From the NCBI GenBank assembly GCA_013002225.1, contig JABDKL010000022.1, positions 1 through 64,000 of the forward strand: a stretch of 64,000 nucleotides of DNA, read 5' to 3'. This DNA comes from Winogradskyella sp. (GTDB lineage: Bacteria > Bacteroidota > Bacteroidia > Flavobacteriales > Flavobacteriaceae). A program made the position numbers and the translations under genes. Positions 7,786 to 16,353 of this stretch are shown piece after piece. The notes beneath the pieces are model-generated. The model searched no databases and was not told the DNA's origin. It saw only the letters and a program-made list of their open reading frames with translations. Numbering within the stretch: the first letter of the stretch is position 1; each line of letters starts with the position of its first letter.

Positions 7786-9945
7786 TTAAATTGTAATATC
7801 CGTTTTTCTTTGCTGCATTTCTTTAGTAAAGGGTTGTTTTAATAAAATTTGACCAGTAGCGGCTTTTATTGCATTAGCAAGAGCTCCACCTGCAGGTGGT
7901 AATCCAGGTTCTCCTAATCCAGTTGGTGATAATTGGTTATCAACAAAAAAAGTTTCAACAATTGGAGCCTCTTTTATCCTTATTAATCGGTAGGTATTAA
8001 AATTGACATCTTGAGGCCGGCCATTTTTAAAACTGAAATCACCATACATCGCATGTCCTAGACCATCTATGACTCCACCTTCTATCTGGTTTCTGGCTCC
8101 TGTAGGATTTACCACAATGCCACAGTCTACAGCTACTGTAACTTTTTCAATTTTAGGAATGCCATTAGACATCGATAAATCTACAACTTCTGCAACATGA
8201 GTATTGTGACTGTAATAGGCGGCAAAGCCTTGAAAAATACCCTTATCCGTATTCCTCCAGTTGCTTTTTTCTGTGGCTAATTTTATAGTATTAGTCATAC
8301 GCTCAGCAGAATATTCAATACTTTCATCCTCTCCATCTTTAACATTTGCTAAAAGATCTAAGCGTAATTTAACTGGGTCGATATCTATTGCTTCTGCCAA
8401 TTCATCAAAAAAACTTTGTTCGGCAAAGGCTAAAAAATTTGTATATGGTGCCCTCCAAGCACCTGTGGTTATATTACTTTTATAATTTCCAGATTCTACC
8501 TTATAATTCTGTATGGCGCCAGCTGGGAAAAAATTAGGAATTAAACCGTACATATTTGAGTTTATTGCAGCTTCTTTTAAATGGTAGCCAGTTACTTTTC
8601 CATCCCTTATAGCAGCTTTAATTCTATATTTAATTGCTGGCCGATATATGCCCGCAGCCATATCATCTTCCCTTGAGAAAACAACTTTAACGGGTTGTTT
8701 AACCAGATTTGAAATTTCGGCAGCTTCAAGGGCAAAATCGCCATAAAGTCGTCTTCCAAAACCACCTCCCATGCGTGTCATTTCTAAATGAATATCTTCA
8801 GGGTCTCTCTCAATAAGATTGGCAATACGCATGGCTGTCCCTGCAGGTGTTTGTATTGGACCTACTAAATGTACTTTTTCTTCAGTTACATTTGCATAAA
8901 AATTCATCGGTTCCATACAATTATGCGGCAGAAAAGGCGACTCGTAAGTGCGTTCAATAATTTTATCTGCTTCGGCAAAGGCTTTTTTTATGTTACCATC
9001 TTCTCTTCTAACATCTAAACCTTCGCTATCCAGTATTTTATTTAGCTCCTGATCATGTAAATCTGTATTCTCCAAGTTACTATCGTCTACCCATTCAACC
9101 TTAAGGGCTTTTTGTCCCTTCATTGCAGCCCAAGTATTAGTTGCAAGCACAGCTAATTTATCACCGAATTGTATTACATCTGAAACACCACCTATAGTTT
9201 TAGCTTCTGAGGCATCAAAAGATTTTACTTTTTGACCAAATGCAGGAGGTCGTGCTACTGATACATATTTCATATTATCAGCGACATAATCCAGACCAAA
9301 TAGTGGTTGACCTGTGATAATTTTATCCATGTCTACATTGGTCGCATTTTTTCCTATAATTTTATAATCTTCTGGGTTTTTAAGTGACACATTTTCAGGC
9401 ACTTCTAAATTAGCTGCCTCATCAACAACATCACCATAATTAAACGCTTCGCCATTAAGGTTTGTAATTATTCCGTTAGATACTGAGCAATTAGAGGCAT
9501 CAACACCCCATTTTGCTGCTGCCGCATTTACAAGCATTTGTCTTGCAGTGGCGCCCGTTTGTCTTAAAGCATCCCAACCAAACCTAATAGACTGGCTACC
9601 ACCTGCAACCTGACGTTGAAAATTTTTAGTATCTAATGCACCTTGTTCTACACTTACATGCTCCCATGGGACATCTAATTCTTCGGCAATAATCATGGGC
9701 ATAGACGTCTTAACGCCTTGTCCAATTTCTGGATTTGGTGAGTAAATGGTTACATAACCGTTATCAGCTATTTTTATAAATGCATTAAAATCTTTAAAAT
9801 TAAGTTGTGATATATCGACAGGTGGTACTGCAGCTTCTTTACAGGAACTAAAGAAATTAAACCCAATAAGAAGTCCACCACTAGCGAGTGCCGAAGTACG
9901 TATAAAGTTCCGTCGGCTAAACGTAATTTTGTTTTGATTTTCCAT
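7786..9945 (-). CDS. Molybdopterin-binding large subunit of a xanthine oxidase-family hydroxylase (IorB-like), Tat-exported
   Basis: 719 aa. N-terminal twin-arginine signal (SRRNFIR, residues 10-16) with a hydrophobic stretch ending FFSSC, so the protein is exported folded and Cys35 may be lipidated. The body is the two-part molybdopterin domain of the IorB/QorL group: GGGFGRRLYGDF, GAWRAPYTNF, and the C-terminal LGEPGLPPAGG carrying the catalytic Glu of molybdenum hydroxylases. It follows the 2Fe-2S subunit by 11 bases, the usual two-subunit arrangement of periplasmic isoquinoline-oxidoreductase or aldehyde-dehydrogenase-type enzymes. The true substrate cannot be told; aldehydes or N-heterocycles are the family range. 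Confidence 0.9.
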   Translation of the reverse strand: MENQNKITFSRRNFIRTSALASGGLLIGFNFFSSCKEAAVPPVDISQLNFKDFNAFIKIADNGYVTIYSPNPEIGQGVKTSMPMIIAEELDVPWEHVSVEQGALDTKNFQRQVAGGSQSIRFGWDALRQTGATARQMLVNAAAAKWGVDASNCSVSNGIITNLNGEAFNYGDVVDEAANLEVPENVSLKNPEDYKIIGKNATNVDMDKIITGQPLFGLDYVADNMKYVSVARPPAFGQKVKSFDASEAKTIGGVSDVIQFGDKLAVLATNTWAAMKGQKALKVEWVDDSNLENTDLHDQELNKILDSEGLDVRREDGNIKKAFAEADKIIERTYESPFLPHNCMEPMNFYANVTEEKVHLVGPIQTPAGTAMRIANLIERDPEDIHLEMTRMGGGFGRRLYGDFALEAAEISNLVKQPVKVVFSREDDMAAGIYRPAIKYRIKAAIRDGKVTGYHLKEAAINSNMYGLIPNFFPAGAIQNYKVESGNYKSNITTGAWRAPYTNFLAFAEQSFFDELAEAIDIDPVKLRLDLLANVKDGEDESIEYSAERMTNTIKLATEKSNWRNTDKGIFQGFAAYYSHNTHVAEVVDLSMSNGIPKIEKVTVAVDCGIVVNPTGARNQIEGGVIDGLGHAMYGDFSFKNGRPQDVNFNTYRLIRIKEAPIVETFFVDNQLSPTGLGEPGLPPAGGALANAIKAATGQILLKQPFTKEMQQRKTDITI

Positions 9946-9956
9946 AATAATTAGGC

Positions 9957-10418
9957 TTAAGATAATTTCTTGGCAGCCAGGGCTACTGCTTTCTCTATTC
10001 TGTTATAAGTTCCACATCTACATATATTGCCTTGCATGGCATTTCTAATTGCGTCTTGATCTGGATTAGGATTTCGACTTAAAAATGAACTAGCTGTCAT
10101 AATCTGACCTGTTTGACAATATCCACATTGAGGTACATCTATTTCTTTCCAGGCTTCTTGTACAGGGTGTAATTTTTCCTTAGCTAAACCCTCTATTGTT
10201 GTGATATTAGAGCTCTCTAAACTTGAAGCCGTAACTGAACAACTTCTTACAGCAATCCCATCTAAGTGTACCGTACATGCACCACACTGACCAATACCAC
10301 ACCCATATTTTGTGCCTACCAATTTAAGCTCATCGCGTAGTACCCAAAGTAGAGGTGTATCGCTATCGGCAGATACTTCTAAAGATTTGCCATTAATTTT
10401 TAAATTATAAGTTGCCAT
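9957..10418 (-). CDS. 2Fe-2S subunit of the molybdenum hydroxylase (IorA-like)
   Basis: 153 aa, complete. The N-terminal plant-ferredoxin-type cluster uses CGIGQCGACTV (Cys40, 45, 48) and Cys60. The C-terminal helical cluster uses CGYCQTGQIM and GNICRCGTY. This is the electron-transfer subunit that partners the molybdopterin subunit 11 bases downstream. It has no signal peptide of its own, so it should be carried across the membrane with the Tat-signal-bearing large subunit. It lies 94 bases downstream of the NTPase gene, the only sizeable gap in the operon. Confidence 0.93.
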   Translation of the reverse strand: MATYNLKINGKSLEVSADSDTPLLWVLRDELKLVGTKYGCGIGQCGACTVHLDGIAVRSCSVTASSLESSNITTIEGLAKEKLHPVQEAWKEIDVPQCGYCQTGQIMTASSFLSRNPNPDQDAIRNAMQGNICRCGTYNRIEKAVALAAKKLS

Positions 10419-10512
10419 AAAAAGTGATATTTAGCTAAAGTTATAAAATTATCCGTTGTAATTTTAAAATTTCTTTCAAATTAACGGTTATATGATATTG
10501 ATAATGAATTTA

Positions 10513-11010
10513 TTAAGACGTCTTAAACATACTGTTGTTAATATTGTCTATAGATACTACCTTAACATTCTTAAATTTATATTTAGCCAAAAAGGGCTTT
10601 ATACAATTATTTCTTACAACTAAGATTAGATTTGTTTTTTTTAAATGATTGTTGGATTGCAATTGTAGTAGCAAGTCATGAAAACCGAGATTTTTTTTTA
10701 TTTCTAAAGGACCAATTTCGTCTATTACAATATAATCTACATTCTTATTTCGGCATGTTTTAAGAATTTTATTTTTGATGTAATCAAAGCTAGTGCTATC
10801 GAAAGTGTATTTACCAATAATTAAATCTCCATCCTTAACTTGCATTGGTAATTTATTACCAGAACCTATTTCCTCAAATACGCGTTTACCTTCAATATCT
10901 GGAGAAAGATATCCCACTACATTAGAGGTGTTTTTAGTCCATTTTCGAAGAGTAGTGGTTTTACCAGACCTTATCGGGCCAACCAATAAAATAACCTGGC
11001 TATCCATCAT
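10513..11010 (-). CDS. P-loop nucleoside-triphosphatase, NTPase_1/THEP1-like
   Basis: 165 aa. Walker A GPIRSGKTT (11-19) and a Walker B segment YIVIDEIGPLEI fit the small THEP1-type NTPase family. Its stop lies 94 bases before the iorA-like gene, and its start overlaps the stop of the membrane-protein gene by 11 bases, so translation is probably coupled to it. Lying between a molybdenum cofactor cytidylyltransferase and a molybdenum hydroxylase, it is likely to serve cofactor or metal handling, or enzyme maturation. The biochemical role of the family is not settled, so this is inference from context. Confidence 0.75.
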   Translation of the reverse strand: MMDSQVILLVGPIRSGKTTTLRKWTKNTSNVVGYLSPDIEGKRVFEEIGSGNKLPMQVKDGDLIIGKYTFDSTSFDYIKNKILKTCRNKNVDYIVIDEIGPLEIKKNLGFHDLLLQLQSNNHLKKTNLILVVRNNCIKPFLAKYKFKNVKVVSIDNINNSMFKTS

Positions 11011-11998
11011 TATCGTTATGTAAAGTTAAACTCAACCAGTTAATTATAAATTGTTTTGAGCGTCTAAAAACGCCTTTTTCTGAAGCAGATAATTGTTGAG
11101 CCTGAGTTATATTGCTTTTTATATCTGGCATTAAATGTATGATGTGCTCTAGGTTTTCCTGATTTTTTATCTTTGATTTAGACACCCATTTTTGCATTAA
11201 AAACTTAAAGATAGGGTTGATTATAAACAAAAATAAAATAATAGCACCAAACGTTCTAAGGATAATATACAGTGCTTTATCGCTCATTCCTGACATTAAA
11301 AATACACTGCTCGAAAATATGAGAAGAACAATAATAATCCATATACGAGTTTTTTTCTTTTGCTTTTTTGAATTAGAAGATTCTTGTATGAATTTTGTTT
11401 TAAGTTTTGTGCTATTTTCTAATATCAATTGAGGAAGTTTGAACGCAAAATTTCCTGCTATTGCCCCAATTAATACATATAATAAGCCATACATCGTTAA
11501 GAAAATTAATGGTAGATCAGTAATCCATTCCATTTGAAGTTTGTTTTGAAGTCCGTCAAAAAATTCTTGAACAGATTCCCAAATACCTGCACCAAACAAA
11601 AAAGTTAATGTTAGCACTTTTTGAAAAGCGGATTCCAATAATGCAATAGAACCAAAAATAATGGCTGTAAACCTATTTAATCTAAGCGTGCCATAAATAG
11701 TTGCGCCCAATAAGCCTTGAAATATAACTGCAATATATGCCATCGGAGGGGAATGAGGACTTGCAATTGCTTTTATTAATACCACTAAGATGGTTGCTTT
11801 TACTATAACAGAAAAATGATGTTTAGTATTGATATGCGCTAAATAGGTAATTATTATAATAGCAAAACTACCAAGAAATAATCCACTAAAAGGCATTTTA
11901 ATGGCGTGCAAAAATCCACCTAAAGCACTTTCGCTAACGGCCCATAAGGCAATTAATTTCGCGTTTAAATGCTCGTTTTTTAATTTAATATTTGCCAT
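11000..11998 (-). CDS. Polytopic membrane protein of the molybdenum operon, unknown function
   Basis: 332 aa. About six transmembrane segments in the first 185 residues, including SALGGFLHAIKMPFSG and a conserved-looking IASPHSPPMAY loop. A basic Lys-rich cytoplasmic stretch follows (about 195-212), then two more membrane segments and a charged C-terminus. The general look (small gly-rich helices, an H-x-P-F-S/T-G turn) recalls substrate-binding S components of ECF-type transporters, but I cannot assign it. The start was chosen at the ATG at 11998; one codon upstream is a TTG. It overlaps the cytidylyltransferase by 14 bases and the NTPase by 11, so the three form a tightly coupled unit. Metal or cofactor transport is a guess. 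Confidence 0.6.
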   Translation of the reverse strand: MANIKLKNEHLNAKLIALWAVSESALGGFLHAIKMPFSGLFLGSFAIIIITYLAHINTKHHFSVIVKATILVVLIKAIASPHSPPMAYIAVIFQGLLGATIYGTLRLNRFTAIIFGSIALLESAFQKVLTLTFLFGAGIWESVQEFFDGLQNKLQMEWITDLPLIFLTMYGLLYVLIGAIAGNFAFKLPQLILENSTKLKTKFIQESSNSKKQKKKTRIWIIIVLLIFSSSVFLMSGMSDKALYIILRTFGAIILFLFIINPIFKFLMQKWVSKSKIKNQENLEHIIHLMPDIKSNITQAQQLSASEKGVFRRSKQFIINWLSLTLHNDNDG

Positions 11999-12575
11999 CA
12001 ATTTTGTTAATTAAATCGCTGTAATCTTTAGGTGTGTCTACATCAAATAAATTCACCTTAGACGCAATAGTTAGTACAGGAATAGATTCATTGTTTAGGA
12101 GTGTTTTAGCGCCAGTATCTCCATCTAAATTCAATAATTCGTTAAAGTAAGTTTTTGGAAACAAGGCAGGAACACCAACCGCTTCTTTATATTTAGAACC
12201 TATTACAGTGTTTGGATTAGTTATAGAATAATCAATCATTTTATTTAAATAAATTGCGTCTACATTTGGCTGATCAGCTAATGTTATTAAAATAGCATCA
12301 TAAAGTATAAACTCTTTTACACCAGCGGCAATACTAGAACTTAGACCGTTTTTAAAATTGGCGTTTATTATTGCTCTTACATCATAACTATCTACTTCTG
12401 TTTTCAATTTAGTTGTCTCATTATTCAAGACTACAGACACATGATTAGCTTTAGAAGCAAGTGCATGCGATATTGACCAACCAATTAATGTCCGATTTTT
12501 ATAAGGCAGCAATAGTTTGGGACTTTTCATTCGTGACGAAGCGCCAGCAGCAAGAATAAGAATAGCTGTTTTCAC
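11985..12575 (-). CDS. MocA-like molybdenum cofactor cytidylyltransferase
   Basis: 196 aa. The nucleotidyltransferase motif LAAGASSRMKSPKLLLP lies at the N-terminus, with a metal-site segment ITLADQPNV in the middle. GVPALFPKTYF followed by GDTGAKTLL is typical of MocA, which joins CTP to molybdopterin to make the MCD cofactor used by IorAB-type hydroxylases. MobA (GTP) is the alternative, but the LADQP and GDTGAK segments favour MocA, and the hydroxylase downstream fits. GTG start at 12575; no better start exists upstream. First gene of a five-gene minus-strand operon. No XdhC-type insertion factor is seen in the window. Confidence 0.82.
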   Translation of the reverse strand: MKTAILILAAGASSRMKSPKLLLPYKNRTLIGWSISHALASKANHVSVVLNNETTKLKTEVDSYDVRAIINANFKNGLSSSIAAGVKEFILYDAILITLADQPNVDAIYLNKMIDYSITNPNTVIGSKYKEAVGVPALFPKTYFNELLNLDGDTGAKTLLNNESIPVLTIASKVNLFDVDTPKDYSDLINKIDGKY

Positions 12576-12769
12576 AAATAGAGTTTAATTAATTTAATAC
12601 TAAGTAGTTAAAATGCTATGGAGTTGAACATTTAGAGCTTATATACTAAGTTCTAATATGATTCTCATAAATCACCTTTATTTCAACCTTTAAATTTAAT
12701 AATTCTAATTAGATACTGTACAAGGATTCAAATTACTTATACTGTGGATAGGTTTAAGCTATATACCGA

Positions 12770-12795
12770 AAGAATTAATGATTGTATTAATTCTT
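12770..12795. promoter_or_regulatory. Perfect inverted repeat upstream of the nitroreductase gene, possible operator
   Basis: AAGAATTAAT (12770-12779), six-base spacer, ATTAATTCTT (12786-12795). It ends 24 bases before the ATG of the nitroreductase, where promoter and operator elements are expected. The region 12576-12819 between divergent genes otherwise shows no recognised feature. A weak hairpin is the alternative reading. Confidence 0.4.
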
Positions 12796-12819
12796 ATTTT
12801 TACAAAAAAAACAGATTAG

Positions 12820-13449
12820 ATGTCAATTATCGATAAATTAGAATGGAGATACGCAACAAAAACGTTTGACACCACCAAAGACCTTTCAGACGAAAAACTA
12901 AAAATACTTAAAGAGGCTTTTAATTTAACTGCATTATCCTATGGGTTGCAAACTTTAAAATTAGTTGTTATACGAGACAGAGCAATGCGACAAGGCTTAG
13001 TTAAACATTCATATGGTCAACGACAAGTGTTGGATGCCTCACATTTATTGGTGCTTTGTATTCAGGATACAATTGATGAACAAGACGTAAATGAGCATTT
13101 CAAAACCATAAAAGAAATAAGAGATACGCCCGACGCCATATTAGATCCGTTTAAAACTCAGTTAAAATCGACCGTAAATACTATGAGTAAGGCAAGAAAA
13201 ACGGATTGGGCCATAAGGCAAGCTTATATTGCCTTAGGTAATTTAATGACTGTTTGTGCTATTGAAAAAATTGACAGTTGCCCAATGGAGGGATTTATTC
13301 CAGATGAATTTGATAATGCGTTAGAATTAAATAAGCTAGGCTTAAAATCAGTTCTACTTTTACCAGTAGGTTATAGAGCAGAGGATGATTTTTTTGCAAC
13401 TCTAAAAAAAGTAAGAAAACCATTGTCCCACACTGTTATCGATTTATAA
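12820..13449 (+). CDS. Nitroreductase family NAD(P)H oxidoreductase
   Basis: 209 aa, the usual length for the NfsB/Frm2-like FMN enzymes. Family features are the opening EWRYATKTFD, the FMN-contact segment ALSYGLQTLKLVVI, and the late GLKSVLLLPVGYRAEDD loop. Reduces nitro compounds, quinones or flavins with NAD(P)H in the cytoplasm. Divergent from the molybdenum operon. A perfect 10-bp inverted repeat just upstream suggests control by a dimeric regulator, but no regulator gene is adjacent. Confidence 0.88.
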   Translation: MSIIDKLEWRYATKTFDTTKDLSDEKLKILKEAFNLTALSYGLQTLKLVVIRDRAMRQGLVKHSYGQRQVLDASHLLVLCIQDTIDEQDVNEHFKTIKEIRDTPDAILDPFKTQLKSTVNTMSKARKTDWAIRQAYIALGNLMTVCAIEKIDSCPMEGFIPDEFDNALELNKLGLKSVLLLPVGYRAEDDFFATLKKVRKPLSHTVIDL

Positions 13450-13477
13450 TTTTTTAGCTAAGCCTATAGCAATCTCT

Positions 13478-13485
13478 TATATTTG
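13478..13485 (+). promoter_or_regulatory. Promoter -7 box of the DegT-family aminotransferase gene
   Basis: TATATTTG is an exact TAnnTTTG box, 36 bases before the ATG. A TTTTTAG about 21 bases upstream is a poor -33 match. Confidence 0.55.
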
Positions 13486-13521
13486 TTGGTTTATTTACAA
13501 AATTTAATTTTATTATAAAGT

Positions 13522-14715
13522 ATGCCTGGATTTGAATTGTTTAGTGATTTGGAACGAAAAGAAGTTAATGATGTTTTAGACAATGGTGTTTTAATGCGCT
13601 ATGGTTTTGATGGAATGAGAAATGGGCACTGGAAGGCTCAAGAACTGGAAAAATTACTAAGTGAGACCTTACAAACTAAACATGTACAACTCGTATCTAG
13701 TGGAACAGCTGCAGTTAGTGTTGCCTTAGCTTCAGCAGGAATTGGAGCTGGAGATGAGGTCATTATGCCAACTTTTACGTTTGTAGCAAGTTTTGAGGCG
13801 GTTATGATGTTAGGAGCAGTACCTGTATTAGTAGACATTGATGATACTCTAACGCTAGATCCTAATGCAGTCATTAAAGCCATAACACCTAAAACAAAAG
13901 CAGTTATGGTAGTCCAAATGTGCGGTAGTATGGGCGATATGGACAAATTAGGAGAAATTTGCTCTGATAATAAGTTAATATTTATTGAAGACGCTTGCCA
14001 GGCCATTGGAGGATTCTATAATAATAAACCATTAGGCAGTATTGCAGATCTGGGTTGTTTCTCTTTTGATTTTGTAAAAACAATTACATGTGGAGAAGGT
14101 GGTGCGGTTATTACAAACAAAAAGGAATACTATTTAAATGCAGATCATTTTAGTGATCATGGTCATGACCATATAGGAAATGACAGAGGTGCAGAATCTC
14201 ATCCTTTTCTTGGCTATAATTTTAGAATATCAGAATTAAATGCCGCAGTAGGCATTGCTCAAGCCAGACGATTGCCCGAATTCGTAGCCATACAAAAACG
14301 AAACTATACAATTATTAAAGATGCTTTATCTCATTTGCCAAATGTAGAATTTAGGCGCGTACCTAAAGGTGGTGAGGAAAGTTATGCTTTTTTAAGCTTT
14401 TATTTACCAGATTTAGAAACTGCAAGGAATGTTTCAAATGCATTTAAGACTAATGGTGTCGATGCGTGTTTTCATTATTACGATAATAACTGGCATTATA
14501 TTAGAAAGTGGGAACATTTGAAGGAGCAAAAATCTCTTTTTCCAATTTCAGAAGAAGTTAAAGATGGTTTAAAATATCTTGATACAAAAATCTTTGAGCA
14601 GTCAGATGCTTACATTGCCCGCAATATTTCTTGTCTCATAAAATTATCTTGGTCCGAAGAGGAAGTAAAAGCTAGAGCTCAAAAAATGGCTGACATAATA
14701 GTGGATATTGTTTAA
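13522..14715 (+). CDS. DegT/DnrJ/EryC1/StrS-family PLP aminotransferase
   Basis: 397 aa. Sugar-aminotransferase fold: HVQLVSSGTAAVSVAL near the N-terminus, GDEVIMPTFTFVAS, IEDACQAIGG with the PLP-contacting Asp, and SFDFVKTITCGEGGA with the Schiff-base Lys. The family transaminates keto-sugars for surface polysaccharides or natural products. No glycosyltransferase or nucleotide-sugar gene lies nearby, so the substrate is unknown. The GH16 gene follows 81 bases downstream on the same strand; a functional link is possible but not shown. Confidence 0.88.
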   Translation: MPGFELFSDLERKEVNDVLDNGVLMRYGFDGMRNGHWKAQELEKLLSETLQTKHVQLVSSGTAAVSVALASAGIGAGDEVIMPTFTFVASFEAVMMLGAVPVLVDIDDTLTLDPNAVIKAITPKTKAVMVVQMCGSMGDMDKLGEICSDNKLIFIEDACQAIGGFYNNKPLGSIADLGCFSFDFVKTITCGEGGAVITNKKEYYLNADHFSDHGHDHIGNDRGAESHPFLGYNFRISELNAAVGIAQARRLPEFVAIQKRNYTIIKDALSHLPNVEFRRVPKGGEESYAFLSFYLPDLETARNVSNAFKTNGVDACFHYYDNNWHYIRKWEHLKEQKSLFPISEEVKDGLKYLDTKIFEQSDAYIARNISCLIKLSWSEEEVKARAQKMADIIVDIV

Positions 14716-14796
14716 AATATCTACTGTATAGTCGATGTATGGGTTGTGTTTTCTAAATTACAAGTTATAGTGGTTAATTTTATAAAAATCTCAATT

Positions 14797-16353
14797 ATGA
14801 AGTTAAGTTACATCCTTATTATATTTTGTATCTCATCTGGTTCTTTGTTTTCCCAGCAAATGCCAATTAATTTTTCAGGTAATTTTGAAGCTTTTACAGC
14901 TTTTGGTGGGAGTGGTTTTTCATTCACTTCAAATCCTTCGGATTCAAACGATGAAGTCGGACAATTTTTTAATGATGGGAGCATGGCATGGCAAGGTTTT
15001 TTTCTCGATTTGTCTTCAAGTGTAATGCTTTCAGAAGAACAGGAACTGACGCTTAATTTTTATCAATACGATCCACAGCAACACAGTATTACGCTCAAAC
15101 TAGAAAATGGAACAGATGTGGATGTGGAGGTCACCTTGTTAAACTCAGGTTCTGGTTGGTCTAATGATCTGGTATTCGATTTCTCGAATGCTACTATAAG
15201 TGGAACTTCAAATACAATTAATGCCATTGGTTCTTACTCTCGAATCACAATTTTTATTGATGGTGGCACAACTACTACTGGTACCTATTTGATTGACGAT
15301 ATAAACAATGGTTCTGAACCTTCTGATCCACATGCGCTCGATATCCATTATACAGAATTGGTTTGGGCTGATGAGTTTGATGTCGATGGTGGTATCAATT
15401 CTGATAATTGGTTTCATCAAACGCAACTACCAGCTGGTGGTAGCTGGTTTAATGGTGAACAACAACACTATACGAACCGTATAGAAAATTCATTTGTTGA
15501 AAACGGCTTTTTAAATATCGTAGCCATTAAAGAAAACTTTACTGACCAGGGTGAAACTAAAGAATATACATCGGCCAGGTTAAATTCAAAATTTGCTTTT
15601 GCCTATGGTCGTATAGATGTTAGAGCAAAAATGCCTGAAGGTACTGGAACTTGGCCTGCTATCTGGACGCTTGGTAAAAACATAGATGAGGATGGTGGTT
15701 ATTGGGATAATCAAGGTTTTGGCACAACTTCCTGGCCTGCATGTGGAGAAATAGATATTATGGAGCACGGGCTACATGCTACGAACGAAGTAAGCTGTGC
15801 ATTACACTCTCCATCCAGCTTTGGTGGAACGGTAAATACAGCTACCCAAATGCTCTCTGATGTCGCAAATAATTTTCATGTGTACTCGGTAAATTGGTCG
15901 CCAAATCAAATTACTTTTTTAATTGATGATGTCGGGTATTACACTTATAGTCCAGCTGATAAAAATCCAGATACATGGCCTTTCGATGATGAGCACTATA
16001 TTTTACTAAATATAGCTATGGGAGGAATTGCAGGTAGTATTGATTCTGGTTTTACACAAAGCAGTATGATCATAGATTATGTAAGGGTGTATCAGAATTC
16101 AAGTTTAAGTGTAGATGAGGTAATTTATGGTCCGTTTTATGTATACCCAAATCCTGCCTCAGATATACTTAATATTGATACAGTTTCAGAAGTTGATAGT
16201 TTAGTGATGTACAATGTGATGGGTCAAGAGGTATTAAGCCAACAAAACAGCGAAAAAAAGCTAAATGTTAGCACTCTAAACTCAGGAATATATATATTGA
16301 AAATTACTTCTAACGATCGCGAAGTAATTAAAAAAATTGTTATTAATAATTAA
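14797..16353 (+). CDS. Secreted GH16 endo-glucanase with T9SS sorting domain
   Basis: 518 aa. Signal peptide MKLSYILIIFCISSGSLFSQ; the ATG at 14797 was chosen because the frame's earlier GTG (14746) would add a non-signal extension. A beta-sandwich N-terminal module lies at about 22-165 and looks like a carbohydrate-binding domain. The GH16 catalytic domain spans about 170-430 with EIDIME (E318 nucleophile, E323 acid/base) and many Trp in the cleft strands. The C-terminal 75 residues (VYPNPASDILNI ... GIYILKI ... KKIVINN) are a type A T9SS sorting signal, so the enzyme is exported through the type IX system. Laminarin-type beta-1,3-glucan is the usual substrate. No SusCD pair is adjacent. The 3' end overlaps convergent ribB by 11 bases. 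Confidence 0.93.
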   Translation: MKLSYILIIFCISSGSLFSQQMPINFSGNFEAFTAFGGSGFSFTSNPSDSNDEVGQFFNDGSMAWQGFFLDLSSSVMLSEEQELTLNFYQYDPQQHSITLKLENGTDVDVEVTLLNSGSGWSNDLVFDFSNATISGTSNTINAIGSYSRITIFIDGGTTTTGTYLIDDINNGSEPSDPHALDIHYTELVWADEFDVDGGINSDNWFHQTQLPAGGSWFNGEQQHYTNRIENSFVENGFLNIVAIKENFTDQGETKEYTSARLNSKFAFAYGRIDVRAKMPEGTGTWPAIWTLGKNIDEDGGYWDNQGFGTTSWPACGEIDIMEHGLHATNEVSCALHSPSSFGGTVNTATQMLSDVANNFHVYSVNWSPNQITFLIDDVGYYTYSPADKNPDTWPFDDEHYILLNIAMGGIAGSIDSGFTQSSMIIDYVRVYQNSSLSVDEVIYGPFYVYPNPASDILNIDTVSEVDSLVMYNVMGQEVLSQQNSEKKLNVSTLNSGIYILKITSNDREVIKKIVINN

